Source: Nocardioides daejeonensis (GTDB lineage: Bacteria > Actinomycetota > Actinomycetes > Propionibacteriales > Nocardioidaceae). From it: 64,000 nt of DNA. The stretch is taken from positions 496,001 to 560,000 of the forward strand of contig NZ_QHKZ01000001.1 in NCBI RefSeq assembly GCF_003194585.1. Direction: 5' to 3'. The notes under the pieces are model-generated. The model saw only the letters and a program-made list of their open reading frames with translations, was not told where the DNA came from and did no database searches. Below are positions 1 to 8,686 of this stretch, in pieces. Numbering within the stretch: position 1 is the stretch's first letter; the number at the start of each line of letters is the position of its first letter. The position numbers and the translations under genes are program-made.

Positions 1-906
1 GGTGAGCGTCCGTTCTTCGAAGCACTGCTCGCCGCCGGGGTTGGCGCCCGGGCAGGCGACCTCGGCGTGGTAATTCACACCGTTGCTGACGATCGCCCAG
101 AGGTTGAGCGCGGGGTTCCAGGCATCGGTGACGCCGATGATCGCCAGCACCATGCCGCCGGCCAGGGCCACGCCGAAGACGATGCCCAAGGTGGCCACCG
201 TGCTGCGGAAGAACATGGTCAGGGCGAAGCCCATCACGGCTGCCAGCGCGGTGATGACCGAGGCCCGCCAGCCGAGCTGCAGACAGTCCATCAGGAGTGC
301 GCCGCCGTGCCGTTCGCCCCGATGGCCCGCCAGTGCGTCGAGCACCAGCCAGTAGCCGCTGTGCACCACTGCGGCGACGACGCCCGCGACGCCCGCGAGC
401 GCGACCGCCTTGGCCGCCCAGATCCGGCCGCGCCGCGGCTCGAACAGCACCTGGTTGCTCACCGAGCCACTGGACCAGTCGTGCCCGGCGAAGGTCGTGC
501 CGACGACGAGCATCAGCATGGCCACCGCGAGCACGACGAAGATCCCGCTGCCCTCCTCGCGCTGCTGCTCCAGGTCGAGCGGCTGGGTCCACAGGTACCA
601 GTCCAGCTGCGGCTGGGTCATCTCCTCGCACTGCTGCTGCACCTGCTGGTCGGTCAGGTTGACCGGCAGGCCCCAGTCGTCGGGGTGGCGCACGCAGTTG
701 CGCAGTGAGTCGGCGGTGTCGCCGGAGGTGCGATCTCGATCGAGCTGGGCCTGGGCGGCGGCGCGGTCCTCGTCGGACGGCGGCCGGGTGTCGTAGGCGA
801 CGCCGATGCCGATGAGCGTCGGGATCACTACACAGGCAGCGAGGAGGACGAGGACGGCGCGGCGGTGCAGGAGGCGGCGCAGCTCCACCTTGGTCAGGCG
901 CAGCAT
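1..906 (-). CDS. ABC-2 type transporter permease, partial at window edge
   Basis: Membrane subunit of an ABC exporter paired with the ATPase just upstream. The translation starts with ATG at 906, one base past the ATPase stop codon, and stays open for 302 residues to the window edge, so the C-terminus is missing. I see hydrophobic segments near residues 17-38, 121-141, 163-185 and two more past residue 220. A polar extracytoplasmic loop of about 80 residues (40-120) sits between the first two, as in many ABC-2 permeases. The N-terminal pattern (MLRLTKVELRRLLHRR) is the basic amphipathic start seen in actinobacterial ABC-2 permeases. The substrate cannot be told from sequence. The two genes are certainly cotranscribed. 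Confidence 0.85.
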   Translation of the reverse strand, partial: MLRLTKVELRRLLHRRAVLVLLAACVVIPTLIGIGVAYDTRPPSDEDRAAAQAQLDRDRTSGDTADSLRNCVRHPDDWGLPVNLTDQQVQQQCEEMTQPQLDWYLWTQPLDLEQQREEGSGIFVVLAVAMLMLVVGTTFAGHDWSSGSVSNQVLFEPRRGRIWAAKAVALAGVAGVVAAVVHSGYWLVLDALAGHRGERHGGALLMDCLQLGWRASVITALAAVMGFALTMFFRSTVATLGIVFGVALAGGMVLAIIGVTDAWNPALNLWAIVSNGVNYHAEVACPGANPGGEQCFEERTLT

Positions 907-907
907 G

Positions 908-1825
908 TCAGGCCCCCAGCTTGTCGGCGTCGGTGAGTTGCAGGAAGAAGGTCTCGAGATCGGGACGCAGCGGCGTCAGCTCGGAGAGCCAGATCCCGGC
1001 CTCCGCGAGGGTGCGGGTGACGCTGCTGGCGTCGTCCGTCTCCACCCGCAGCACCCCCGCGTCCAGGCTGGGGCTGAGCCCGGCCCTCGTGAGCACTTCG
1101 GCCGCCCGGGCGGGGTCGGGCGTGACGACCCGATGCGCGTTGCTGCTGCCCAGCAGGTCCTGTACCTCCCCGGAGGCGAGCAGGCGGCCGTTGCCGATGA
1201 TCGTGGCGGACGTGCAGACCTGCTGCACCTCGGCCAGGATGTGCGAGCTCAGCAGCACCGTGACGCCGGAATCGCCGAGGGCGCGGATCGTCTCTCGGAT
1301 CTCCCGGATACCCGCCGGGTCGAGGCCGTTGGTGGGCTCGTCGAGGATCAGCAGGTCCGGGTCCTTGAGGAGCGTTGCCGCGATCGCCAGCCGCTGCTTC
1401 ATGCCGAGCGAGTAGCCCTTGTAGCGGTCGTCCTCGCGACCGGTGAGGTTCACCGTCTCGATGGCGGCGTCGACCCGCGAACGGGGAGCCCCGATGGCGT
1501 CGGAGAGCAGCTCGAGGTTGAGTCGACCGGAGAAGCTGGGGGAGAACTTGGGTGACTCCACCACCGCACCGACCCGGCCGATCACCTCCGGAAGGTGCTC
1601 CGGGACGGGTTGCCCGAAGAGCCGCATCGTGCCGTTCGTCGGTCGGGCCAGGCCCAGCAGCATCCGGATCGTCGTCGTCTTACCCGAGCCGTTGGGCCCG
1701 AGGAAGCCGTGTACGCCGCCTGCCGGCACCGCCAGGTCGAGGTTCTGTACGGCGACGCGAGGGCCGCCCTTCCGGCCTCGGAACTCCTTGCGGAGCCCGG
1801 TCGTCTCAATCACCAGGTCGCTCAC
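908..1825 (-). CDS. ABC transporter ATP-binding protein
   Basis: Cytoplasmic ATPase (305 aa) of the exporter whose permease follows directly. Walker A is GPNGSGKTT at residues 43-51. The signature region reads YSLGMKQRLAIAATLL and Walker B reads LLILDEPTNGLDP, followed by the H-loop in LLSSHILAEV. The C-terminal ~90 residues are the accessory region common in DrrA/CcmA-type ATPases of ABC-2 systems. Drug, lipid or peptide export are all possible. The upstream 150 bp contain no obvious Shine-Dalgarno sequence for a partner gene, so this is the first gene of the pair. Confidence 0.9.
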   Translation of the reverse strand: MSDLVIETTGLRKEFRGRKGGPRVAVQNLDLAVPAGGVHGFLGPNGSGKTTTIRMLLGLARPTNGTMRLFGQPVPEHLPEVIGRVGAVVESPKFSPSFSGRLNLELLSDAIGAPRSRVDAAIETVNLTGREDDRYKGYSLGMKQRLAIAATLLKDPDLLILDEPTNGLDPAGIREIRETIRALGDSGVTVLLSSHILAEVQQVCTSATIIGNGRLLASGEVQDLLGSSNAHRVVTPDPARAAEVLTRAGLSPSLDAGVLRVETDDASSVTRTLAEAGIWLSELTPLRPDLETFFLQLTDADKLGA

Positions 1826-1976
1826 GCGCTGATCATGTCAGGCGCAGGGGTGCGTTCAGCGCTGATTGCGCCGCCGCGGCGCTCCGCGGTACCAGGGGAC
1901 GAGCAGGTCGGTACTCAGGTCCCACCTGGGGCGCTCGGGACCCGACCTTCGTGGAATGCAAGGACCTGACGCGTCG

Positions 1977-1993
1977 GTCAACCCAGGGTTGAC
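1977..1993. promoter_or_regulatory. Palindromic operator, copy 1
   Basis: GTCAACCCAGGGTTGAC is a perfect inverted repeat with 7-bp arms and a 3-bp centre. Its right arm supplies most of a TTGACA -35 box at 1989-1994. A second site follows 29 bp downstream centre to centre, sharing the outer GTCAA and TTGAC half-sites. A dimeric repressor is the likely ligand; the downstream HTH protein is one candidate. Confidence 0.65.
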
Positions 1994-2005
1994 AACCGGG
2001 TGTTC

Positions 2006-2022
2006 GTCAACCAAAGATTGAC
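2006..2022. promoter_or_regulatory. Palindromic operator, copy 2, abutting a start codon
   Basis: GTCAACCAAAGATTGAC keeps the GTCAA-N7-TTGAC pattern of the site at 1977 and ends two bases before the ATG at 2025. It covers the -10-like AAGATT at 2014-2019. No Shine-Dalgarno sequence fits between the site and the start, so the downstream mRNA is probably leaderless and the bound repressor would cover the transcription start. Confidence 0.65.
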
Positions 2023-2024
2023 GC

Positions 2025-2237
2025 ATGACCAACGACGCGCGGAACGCCTGGCAGCTCGGTTACGTGTTGATGATGTTGCCGGTCTTCATCGGCATGGTGC
2101 TTGCCCTGACCGACCCCCCGACCTGGCTTCAGATCACGGGAGTGGTGGTGATCCTGGTGCTGGTCTTCGTCGGTTCGCGCCTGATGTTCCGCAAGCGCGG
2201 CGGATGGCGCCCCTCCGACACCCTCCCGCCCCAATGA
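2025..2237 (+). CDS. Small two-TM membrane protein
   Basis: A 70-residue protein of unknown function. Two hydrophobic stretches (about residues 12-29 and 34-51) make it a probable hairpin membrane protein with a short basic C-terminal tail (RKRGG). The start is set by the ATG directly after the second palindromic operator. Its stop codon overlaps the next gene's ATG by 4 bp, so the two are translationally coupled. I do not recognise a family. The context suggests a repressor-controlled two-gene unit made of a membrane component and an HTH protein. Confidence 0.7.
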   Translation: MTNDARNAWQLGYVLMMLPVFIGMVLALTDPPTWLQITGVVVILVLVFVGSRLMFRKRGGWRPSDTLPPQ

Positions 2238-2773
2238 GCACGCACCCCGAGGCAGCCGATCTCTTCGATCTCCTCGAGCGTCGCGCAGGGGTTGCGGGTG
2301 ACAGCCAGGATGCGCTCCTGGCCCGGGTCCGGGAGGCCCGCGAGCTGGAGGAGGAGGCACGCACCGTGCTCCATCACGCGGTGATCGCCGCTCGCGACTC
2401 CGGGGTGACCTGGCAGCGGATCGGCGAGACGCTCGGCGTCTCCAAGCAGGCCGCGCAGAAGCGCTTTCCGGCGACGCTGCCGGGTGACCTGCCGCTGGCC
2501 GCCGACGAACGGATCATCGGACCGGTCACCGCCTTCGACGAGATGGGCGAGCTCAACCTCGCCGGCCGCTACGGCTGGCACAGCGTCGCACCGGGTCTCC
2601 TCCACCACCGAGTCGTCCGCGGGGCGACGCAGTGGGAGCACAAGCGTGTTGCCGGCGCGCGTGCCTCGCGGCGCCTCCAGGAGCAGGGCTGGGAGTGGAT
2701 CGGCAACTACGGCTTCCACCACTACCTCAAGCGCGACCTCGGTACGCCGGCACTCACCGAGTCGGGGAAGTAG
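2234..2773 (+). CDS. HTH-containing protein of unknown function
   Basis: 179 residues; the start is the ATG overlapping the upstream stop codon (ATGA). A longer reading frame exists upstream but runs through the preceding gene. Residues 26-50 look helical and charged. Residues 58-78 (VTWQRIGETLGVSKQAAQKRF) form a clear helix-turn-helix of the type found in many actinobacterial proteins annotated only as HTH or sigma-70 region 4-like. The C-terminal ~80 residues are rich in Trp and His and match nothing I can name. It may act on the twin operators upstream, but no sequence feature proves this. Confidence 0.7.
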   Translation: MSTHPEAADLFDLLERRAGVAGDSQDALLARVREARELEEEARTVLHHAVIAARDSGVTWQRIGETLGVSKQAAQKRFPATLPGDLPLAADERIIGPVTAFDEMGELNLAGRYGWHSVAPGLLHHRVVRGATQWEHKRVAGARASRRLQEQGWEWIGNYGFHHYLKRDLGTPALTESGK

Positions 2774-2795
2774 CCCGGCAACGCCTGCCGGAGGC

Positions 2796-3512
2796 TCAGG
2801 CGCCGGGAGTGACCAGCTGGATGCGCTTGGGCTCGGGACGCGGCTCGTAGTCCGGGGTGGCGTCGTACGGCTGCCAGGCGAGGAGCTCGGAGAGGTGTTG
2901 CTGCACCGAGGGAAGCACGTCGGCGACGGTGACGTCGCGTCCGAGCTCGCGCGAGAGCGAGGTGACGCCGGCGTCGGCGATCCCGCACGGGACGAAGCGG
3001 TCGTACCAGCCGAGGTCGACGTCGCAGTTGAGGGCGAAGCCGTGCATGGTGATGCCGCGACTGACCCGGATGCCGAGGGCGGCGATCTTGCGCTCCGGTC
3101 CGCGCTCGTCGGCACGCAGCCAGACCCCGCTGCGGCCCGGCACGCGCGCCGTCGTGACGCCCAGGTCGGTGCAGACCGCGATCAGCGCCTCCTCGACACG
3201 TCGGACGTAGTCGACCACCTTCACGTGATCGGGCAGTCTGACGATCGGGTAGCCGACGAGCTGCCCCGGACCGTGGAAGGTGATCTTGCCGCCACGGTCG
3301 ACATCGATGACCTCCGCGCCGCCCGGGTCCAGGGGGCGCTCGTGCGGGTCGGTGCGCTTGCCGGCGGTGAAGACCGGCGGGTGCTCGAGCAGGAGGACCC
3401 GGCCCGGCGCTCCGTCGACGACCTCCGCATGATGCTGGCGCTGGAGCTCCCAGGCTTCGAGGTAGGGGACCGCGTCCGGTCCGAGTCCGGCGATGGTGAA
3501 GTCGAGGGTCAC
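2796..3512 (-). CDS. lipB: Octanoyltransferase LipB
   Basis: Transfers octanoate from acyl carrier protein to lipoyl domains, the first step of endogenous lipoylation in the cytoplasm; the SucB encoded nearby is a substrate. 238 aa, normal length. The LipB signature is present: GGKITFHGPGQ around His80, Lys142 in RKIAALG, and catalytic Cys176 in PCGIADAGVTSL. The start is GTG at 3512. A -10-like TAGTCT lies 6 nt before it, suggesting a leaderless transcript separate from the epimerase and sucB genes upstream. The usual partner lipA is not next to it: the downstream neighbour is a convergent HTH gene. Confidence 0.95.
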   Translation of the reverse strand: MTLDFTIAGLGPDAVPYLEAWELQRQHHAEVVDGAPGRVLLLEHPPVFTAGKRTDPHERPLDPGGAEVIDVDRGGKITFHGPGQLVGYPIVRLPDHVKVVDYVRRVEEALIAVCTDLGVTTARVPGRSGVWLRADERGPERKIAALGIRVSRGITMHGFALNCDVDLGWYDRFVPCGIADAGVTSLSRELGRDVTVADVLPSVQQHLSELLAWQPYDATPDYEPRPEPKRIQLVTPGA

Positions 3513-3518
3513 GGTTCG

Positions 3519-3524
3519 AGACTA
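3519..3524 (-). promoter_or_regulatory. -10 box of lipB (leaderless type)
   Basis: Read on the minus strand, TAGTCT lies 6 nt before the GTG of lipB, which would place the transcription start at the first codon. No Shine-Dalgarno sequence is present. Confidence 0.5.
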
Positions 3525-3546
3525 CGCCGGGCCTGTGGATGACGGG

Positions 3547-4224
3547 ATGCGGGTGTCGGTGGTCCGGCGCAGAGTGGTCCCCATGGTGTCGAGGAGCTTT
3601 CCCAGAGGGCCGACCGCGGTGGTCGTCCTGCTGCTCGCCGGTGCGATGACCATCGCGCTCAGCGTGCGCGACGACCCGGAGCAACCCACGCCGGAGGCGC
3701 CGGCACGGCTCGGCACGGTGACCGAGCCGACGGCGCTGCGCATCTACCGGGATTGGCAACGCCGTCGCTCCGCGGCTTGGGCGGCTGGCGATGCCCGCCG
3801 CCTCCGCTCGCTGTACGTCGACTCGCGGGTGGCGCGCGCTGACCTACGGTTGCTGGCCACCTGGCTGCGACGTGGCGTCGACGGCGTCGAGGTCGAGCCG
3901 CAGCTGCTGGCCTTCGAGGTGATGGGCACCGGCGCGCGACGGGTGCGGTTGCAGGTGACCCAGCGGGTCGCCTGGGCGCGGGTACGGACCGCCGGCGTGG
4001 TCCGAGAGCTGCCCCGCGCGGCAGCCCAGCGGCAGGAGGTGGTGCTGCGCCGCGTAGACGGCGCCTGGCTGGTGGCGCGGGTCAGTCGGCTGAGCGCAAC
4101 CCGGTCGCCAGGACGTCGCGCACGTCCTGGTCGCGGAACTCGTAGCCCGCATCGGCCAGCGCGGCCGGCACGCCGCGGATCGACCCCAGAACCTCAGGCG
4201 CCATCCGCCCGGCACCCACCTTGA
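3547..4224 (+). CDS. Membrane-anchored hypothetical protein with an abnormal C-terminus
   Basis: Starts at ATG 3547 (or ATG 3583); both give an N-terminal signal anchor around the TAVVVLLLAGAMTIAL segment. The outer part (YRDWQRRRSAAWAAGDARRLRSLY onwards) resembles the NTF2-like fold of secreted actinobacterial proteins, ending near WLVARVSRLSA. The frame then runs a further ~45 residues, rich in Arg, Pro and Ser, through the antisense of the epimerase gene and stops at 4224. The tail looks like non-coding translation, so the original stop may have been lost. The gene diverges from lipB with 34 bp between starts. Function unknown. Confidence 0.6.
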   Translation: MRVSVVRRRVVPMVSRSFPRGPTAVVVLLLAGAMTIALSVRDDPEQPTPEAPARLGTVTEPTALRIYRDWQRRRSAAWAAGDARRLRSLYVDSRVARADLRLLATWLRRGVDGVEVEPQLLAFEVMGTGARRVRLQVTQRVAWARVRTAGVVRELPRAAAQRQEVVLRRVDGAWLVARVSRLSATRSPGRRARPGRGTRSPHRPARPARRGSTPEPQAPSARHPP

Positions 4225-4987
4225 CCACGGGCGCCGGCACGAACAGGAACGCGGGGCGGTGCACGGCGTCCGCCAACGCCTTGGTGAACTCGCCGTTGGT
4301 CGGGGTGGTCGGGCAGCAGAGATTCACCGGCCCCGACACCTCGGTGGCGAGCACGTGCGTCACGCCGCCCACCCAGTCGCGGCGGGAGATCACCGGGAAG
4401 TACTGCCGGCCGTCGCCGATCCTGGTGGCCAGCCCGAGCTTCGCGCTGAGCGCGAGCTGGCGCAGTGGCGGGCTCTGCCGGTCGAGAACCGGCGCGGTGC
4501 GCAACACCGCGACCCGCGCTCCCGCTTCGACGGCTGGTGCGGCTGCCTGCTCCCATACCCGGGTGACCTCGGTGAGGAAGGCGTCGCCGACCGACGGCGC
4601 GGACTCCTCGAGTGGACGGTCGCCCTGGCTGCCGTACCAGGAGATGCCGTTGCCGGCGACGAATGCCGGTCCTCGGCCATGCTCCTGCGCCCTGGCCACG
4701 GCGGTGGCGAGCACGCCGGTCGTCGTGACCCGGCTGTGCTCGAGCGCCTTGGCCCACCGGGCCGAGTGCGGATTGCCCATGGTGGGTGTGCCGGCCAGGT
4801 TGACCACCGCGTCGGCCGAGTCGACGAGGCTCTGGTCGACCTCACCCGCATACGGATCCCACTGCGACTGGTCCGCGGAGGAGGGAGGACGCCGGACCAG
4901 TGCGGTGACCCGGTGTCCGGCACGCACGAGGTGGCGGGAGAGCGCGCTCCCGAGGAATCCACTGGCCCCCGCCACCACGACGTGCAT
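4082..4987 (-). CDS. TIGR01777-type epimerase (SDR39U1/YfcH-like)
   Basis: 301-residue extended short-chain dehydrogenase-like protein. The N-terminus MHVVVAGASGFLGSAL carries the GxxGxxG NAD(P)-binding motif at residues 7-13. The C-terminal region (APVVKVGAGRMAPEVLGS... followed by a short DUF1731-type tail) is the usual YfcH arrangement. The substrate is unknown for the whole family. It follows sucB by 5 bp and precedes lipB on the same strand, an order also known from mycobacteria (dlaT, Rv2216, lipB), so a role connected with lipoate or dehydrogenase assembly is possible but only inferred from position. Confidence 0.88.
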   Translation of the reverse strand: MHVVVAGASGFLGSALSRHLVRAGHRVTALVRRPPSSADQSQWDPYAGEVDQSLVDSADAVVNLAGTPTMGNPHSARWAKALEHSRVTTTGVLATAVARAQEHGRGPAFVAGNGISWYGSQGDRPLEESAPSVGDAFLTEVTRVWEQAAAPAVEAGARVAVLRTAPVLDRQSPPLRQLALSAKLGLATRIGDGRQYFPVISRRDWVGGVTHVLATEVSGPVNLCCPTTPTNGEFTKALADAVHRPAFLFVPAPVVKVGAGRMAPEVLGSIRGVPAALADAGYEFRDQDVRDVLATGLRSAD

Positions 4988-4992
4988 CTCGA

Positions 4993-6747
4993 TCAGACCT
5001 CGAACGCGCCGGCCTCGAGCCGCTGCTTCACGTCCTGCAGGAAGCGAGCGGCATCGGCACCGTCGACGATGCGGTGGTCGTAGGTGAGCGACAGGTAGGC
5101 CATCTGGCGCACCGCGATCGTCTCGCCCAGGTTCGGGTCGTCGATGACGACCGCGCGCTTCACCACGGCGCCGGTGCCGAGGATCGCCACCTGCGGCTGG
5201 TTGATGATCGGCGTGTCGAAGAGCGCCCCGACGCTGCCGGTGTTGGTGAGCGTGAAGGTGCCCCCGGACAACTCGTCGGGCAGCACCTTGTTGTTGCGGG
5301 TGCGGTCGGCGAGGTCGGCGATCTTGCGAGCCAGGCCCGCCACGTTGAGGTCACCGGCGTTGTGGATCACCGGGCTCAGCAGGCCGCGCTCGGTGTCCAC
5401 TGCGATCGCCAGGTGCTCGGCGTCGAAGTAGGTGATCTCGCCCTTCTCCTCGTCCACCTGCGCGTTGAGGGCCGGGTGGACCTTGAGCGCGTCGATGGTG
5501 GCGCGGGCGAAGAACGGGAAGTAGCTGAGCTTGACGCCCTCGCGTGCGTGGAAGTCGGCCTTCACCTGGTCGCGGAGGCGACCGATGTTGGTGACGTCGA
5601 CCTCGACCACCTGGGTGAGCTGCGCGGAGACCCGCAGCGACTCCACCATACGCTTGGCGATGACCTTGCGCAGCCGGCTCATCGGCTCGGTCTTGCCGCG
5701 CAGCGGCGACGGGGTCACCGGGGCAGGAGCGGCCGATGCGGCGGCGGCCGGAGCGGCCGGAGCAGCCGACTCCTTCGCCTTCGCGGCGTCCAGCACGTCC
5801 TGCTTGCGGACCCGCCCACCGACGCCGGTGCCCTGCACCTCGGCCAGGTCGACGCCATGCTGGTTGGCGAGCTTGCGGACCAGCGGCGTGACGTAGCCGG
5901 TGTCGCTGGCGGGGTTGCTGGGCGCCTCCGTCGCGACAGGCTGCGCCGGTGCGGCGGGCTGCGAGGGCTGTGCCGGGGCCTGCGGTTCGGCGGGCTTCTC
6001 GGGCTCGGCGGGCTTCTCCGGCGCGGCGGGCTTCTCCGGCTCGGCAGGCTTCTCCGGCTCGGCGGGCTTCTCCGGGGCTGCTGCCTGCTCGGCGGGTGCC
6101 GCGCCCTTGTCGCCGATCAGCGCGAGCTCGGCGCCGACCTCGACCGTCTCGTCCTCGGCCACCTTGATCTCAAGCAGAGTGCCGGCGACGGGTGAGGGGA
6201 TCTCGGTGTCGACCTTGTCGGTCGAGACCTCCAGCAGCGGCTCGTCGACCGCGACGTCGTCGCCGACCTGCTTCAGCCAGCGGGTGACGGTGCCCTCGGT
6301 GACCGACTCACCCAGGGCGGGCAGCGTGACCGACGTACCGGATCCACCACCGGAGGGCTGGGCCGGAGCCTGGGCCGCCGGAGCTGCCGGGGCTTCCTCG
6401 GCGGGAGCTGCCGGGGCCTCCGGCTCGGACTGCGGTGCCGGCTCCTCGGCCGGGGCTTCCTCGGTCTGGGTCTCCTCAGCCGGGGCAGAGGCGGAGCCGC
6501 CGCCCTCGCCCTCCTCGCCGATCACAGCGAGAACCGCGCCGACCTCGACGGTGTCGTCCTCGTTGGCGCGGATCTCGAGCAGCACGCCCGCGACAGGCGA
6601 GGGGATCTCCGTGTCGACCTTGTCGGTGGACACCTCCAGCAGCGGCTCGTCGACGGCGACCTGATCACCCACCTGCTTGAGCCATCGGGTGACGGTGCCC
6701 TCGGTGACGGATTCGCCGAGTGCCGGGAGACTGACTTCGCTGGCCAT
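4993..6747 (-). CDS. sucB: Dihydrolipoyl acyltransferase, E2 of 2-oxoacid dehydrogenase
   Basis: E2 core enzyme (584 aa) that moves acyl groups from lipoyl arms to CoA. Two lipoyl domains carry the modified lysines in STDKVDTE at K43 and K178. Linkers rich in Ala, Pro, Lys and Glu follow, including tandem EKPAEP repeats at about 226-255. The peripheral-subunit binding domain is near 285-322 ([15 protein letters not shown]), and the catalytic domain ends with DHRIVDG (His558, Asp562). The arrangement matches actinobacterial SucB/DlaT proteins that can serve both pyruvate and 2-oxoglutarate complexes, so substrate choice is open. It lies 40 bp downstream of lpdA (E3) and 5 bp upstream of the epimerase gene. 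Confidence 0.93.
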   Translation of the reverse strand: MASEVSLPALGESVTEGTVTRWLKQVGDQVAVDEPLLEVSTDKVDTEIPSPVAGVLLEIRANEDDTVEVGAVLAVIGEEGEGGGSASAPAEETQTEEAPAEEPAPQSEPEAPAAPAEEAPAAPAAQAPAQPSGGGSGTSVTLPALGESVTEGTVTRWLKQVGDDVAVDEPLLEVSTDKVDTEIPSPVAGTLLEIKVAEDETVEVGAELALIGDKGAAPAEQAAAPEKPAEPEKPAEPEKPAAPEKPAEPEKPAEPQAPAQPSQPAAPAQPVATEAPSNPASDTGYVTPLVRKLANQHGVDLAEVQGTGVGGRVRKQDVLDAAKAKESAAPAAPAAAASAAPAPVTPSPLRGKTEPMSRLRKVIAKRMVESLRVSAQLTQVVEVDVTNIGRLRDQVKADFHAREGVKLSYFPFFARATIDALKVHPALNAQVDEEKGEITYFDAEHLAIAVDTERGLLSPVIHNAGDLNVAGLARKIADLADRTRNNKVLPDELSGGTFTLTNTGSVGALFDTPIINQPQVAILGTGAVVKRAVVIDDPNLGETIAVRQMAYLSLTYDHRIVDGADAARFLQDVKQRLEAGAFEV

Positions 6748-6787
6748 GAATGTCCTTCTGAACTGGTGGGTGTCGGGTGCTGGTCTA

Positions 6788-8200
6788 TCAGGAATGAGCG
6801 TGGAGTGGTTTGCCGGCCAGCGCCAGGTGCGCCTCGCCGAGTGCCTCGTTCTGCGTGGGGTGCGCGTGGATCAAGGGAGCGACGTCCTCGGCATGAGCCT
6901 CCCATGCCGTGATGAGTTGCGCCTCCCCGATCAGCTCGCCGGCCCGGGCGCCCACCACGTGAACGCCGACGACCGGTCCGTTGCGCCGGCGGACGAGCTT
7001 GACGAAGCCCTGGGTACGCAGGATCTGGCTCTTGCCGTTCCCACCCAGGTCGTAGGTGAGGGTCTCGATCTCCTCCGTGCCGAACCGCTCCTCGGCGGTC
7101 GCCTGATCGAGCCCGACCGAGGCGACCTCGGGGTCGCAGTAGGTCACGCGCGGAATGACAGCCTCGTCGATGGTGGTGGGGGCGAGGCCGGCGATCTCCT
7201 CCGCCACGAAGATGCCCTGCTGGAAGCCTCGGTGTGCGAGCTGCAGGCCGGGCACGATGTCGCCGACGGCCCAGACGCCGGCCACGTTGGTGCGTCCACG
7301 ACCGTCAGTGGTCACGAAGCCGCGCTCGGTGGCCACACCGACCTCCTCCAAGCCGATGCCGTCGGTGCTCGGCCCGCGGCCCACGGCGACCAGCAGCAGC
7401 TCCGCCTCGAGGGTCTGCTCCGCGGTGCGGACTCGGACGCCGGAGTCGGTGGCCTCGACCGACTCGAAGCGCGTGTCGGTGAGTGCCTTGATGCCACGCT
7501 TGCGGAACGCGCGCTCCACCGCCTTCGACGACGCGGCGTCCTCAGCGGCCAGCAGGCGGGGAAGCGCCTCGACGATCGTCACCTCGGCGCCGAAGGAGCG
7601 CCAGACGCTGGCGAACTCGCACCCGATCACACCGCCGCCGAGGACGACCACCGAGGTCGGCACCCGGTCGAGGGTGAGCGCGTGCTCCGAGCTCAGCACC
7701 CGCGAGCCGTCGATCTCCAGTCCCGGCAGGCTGCGACTGTGCGAGCCGGTGGCCAGCACGATGTGGCGGCCGGTCAGGGTGGTGCCGTCGACCTCGACGG
7801 TGGTGGGGGAGGTGAGGCGCCCGCGCCCGCGGACGACGGTGATCCCGCGGCCCTTGATGAGGCCCTCCAGACCCTTGAAGAGCCGCTGCACGACGCCGTC
7901 CTTGTAGGCGTTGACGCCGGCCATGTCGATACCTTCGAAGCTCGCCCGCACTCCGAACTGCTCGGAGTCGCGAGCCGCGTCGGCGACCTCGGCGGCGTGC
8001 AGCAGCGCCTTGGTCGGGATGCAGCCCACATGGAGGCAGGTGCCACCGACCCGGTCGGCCTCCACGAGCACCACGTCGAGCCCCAGCTGGGCCGCGCGGA
8101 GCGCACAGGAATAGCCACCCGATCCGGCGCCCAGGACGATCAGGTCATGGGTCGATCCCGGCGCTGCGCCGGCCACCGCATCCTCCACACCTTCGGGCAC
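6788..8200 (-). CDS. lpdA: Dihydrolipoyl dehydrogenase (E3)
   Basis: FAD-dependent enzyme that reoxidises the lipoyl arms of SucB with NAD+. 470 aa, standard length. The FAD motif is [16 protein letters not shown] near residue 21. The redox disulfide is in [16 protein letters not shown]. An NAD motif follows ([15 protein letters not shown]), and the C-terminal dimer-interface pair is in [13 protein letters not shown]. The start is GTG at 8200, giving about 18 extra residues before the Rossmann fold. It heads the lpdA-sucB-epimerase run and diverges from the gene at 8265 with only 64 bp between them. Confidence 0.95.
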   Translation of the reverse strand: MPEGVEDAVAGAAPGSTHDLIVLGAGSGGYSCALRAAQLGLDVVLVEADRVGGTCLHVGCIPTKALLHAAEVADAARDSEQFGVRASFEGIDMAGVNAYKDGVVQRLFKGLEGLIKGRGITVVRGRGRLTSPTTVEVDGTTLTGRHIVLATGSHSRSLPGLEIDGSRVLSSEHALTLDRVPTSVVVLGGGVIGCEFASVWRSFGAEVTIVEALPRLLAAEDAASSKAVERAFRKRGIKALTDTRFESVEATDSGVRVRTAEQTLEAELLLVAVGRGPSTDGIGLEEVGVATERGFVTTDGRGRTNVAGVWAVGDIVPGLQLAHRGFQQGIFVAEEIAGLAPTTIDEAVIPRVTYCDPEVASVGLDQATAEERFGTEEIETLTYDLGGNGKSQILRTQGFVKLVRRRNGPVVGVHVVGARAGELIGEAQLITAWEAHAEDVAPLIHAHPTQNEALGEAHLALAGKPLHAHS

Positions 8201-8264
8201 GGACCCATCTTTGCACTACGCCGGTCGGCTCGGTCCAGCACATCCCATGCGTCACACTGTGCCT

Positions 8265-8615
8265 ATGGGAATGTTCGACAGGTTTCGTCGCGGGGGAATG
8301 CGACGTCCCCAAGGTGACGCTGCTCGTACCGGGTCGACCACGGTGCGCTCCTCCAACTCCGCCGACGAGAAGCACCTGCTGGAGTTCGTCACCACGCGCC
8401 GTGGTGTCGAGGGGTTCGTGGAGCCGCGGACGGCAGTCTCGGACGTGACGCTGCTGCTGGTCGCCCACGACGGCGAGTGGACCCGGCGCCGGGTCCCGTC
8501 GGTGCAGTGGGCACACAACTTCGCCAACAAGCACCGGGTGCCGTCGTACGACGCCGCTGTGGTCGGCGTTCCGCAACGCATGCGCGACTGGAACCGCCGC
8601 CAGAAAGAACGCTGA
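8265..8615 (+). CDS. Conserved small basic protein, function unknown
   Basis: 116 residues from ATG 8265 (an ATG two codons on is equally possible; the longer frame to 8211 lacks a start signal). The N-terminus MGMFDRFRRGG is basic and probably disordered. The rest (LLEFVTTRRGVEGFVEPRTAVSDVTLLLVAHDGEWTRRRVPS) is a compact fold without signal peptide or membrane segment. I know similar proteins only as hypothetical in actinobacteria, often beside lpdA or pepA. It sits between the divergent lpdA and the convergent pepA. Confidence 0.7.
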   Translation: MGMFDRFRRGGMRRPQGDAARTGSTTVRSSNSADEKHLLEFVTTRRGVEGFVEPRTAVSDVTLLLVAHDGEWTRRRVPSVQWAHNFANKHRVPSYDAAVVGVPQRMRDWNRRQKER

Positions 8616-8686
8616 GTCCGAGCCGCCGTCTGAGCCCCGGCGCGGGTCGGAGCCCGACCGCCGCTACTCGGCAGGTCGGAACCGGG

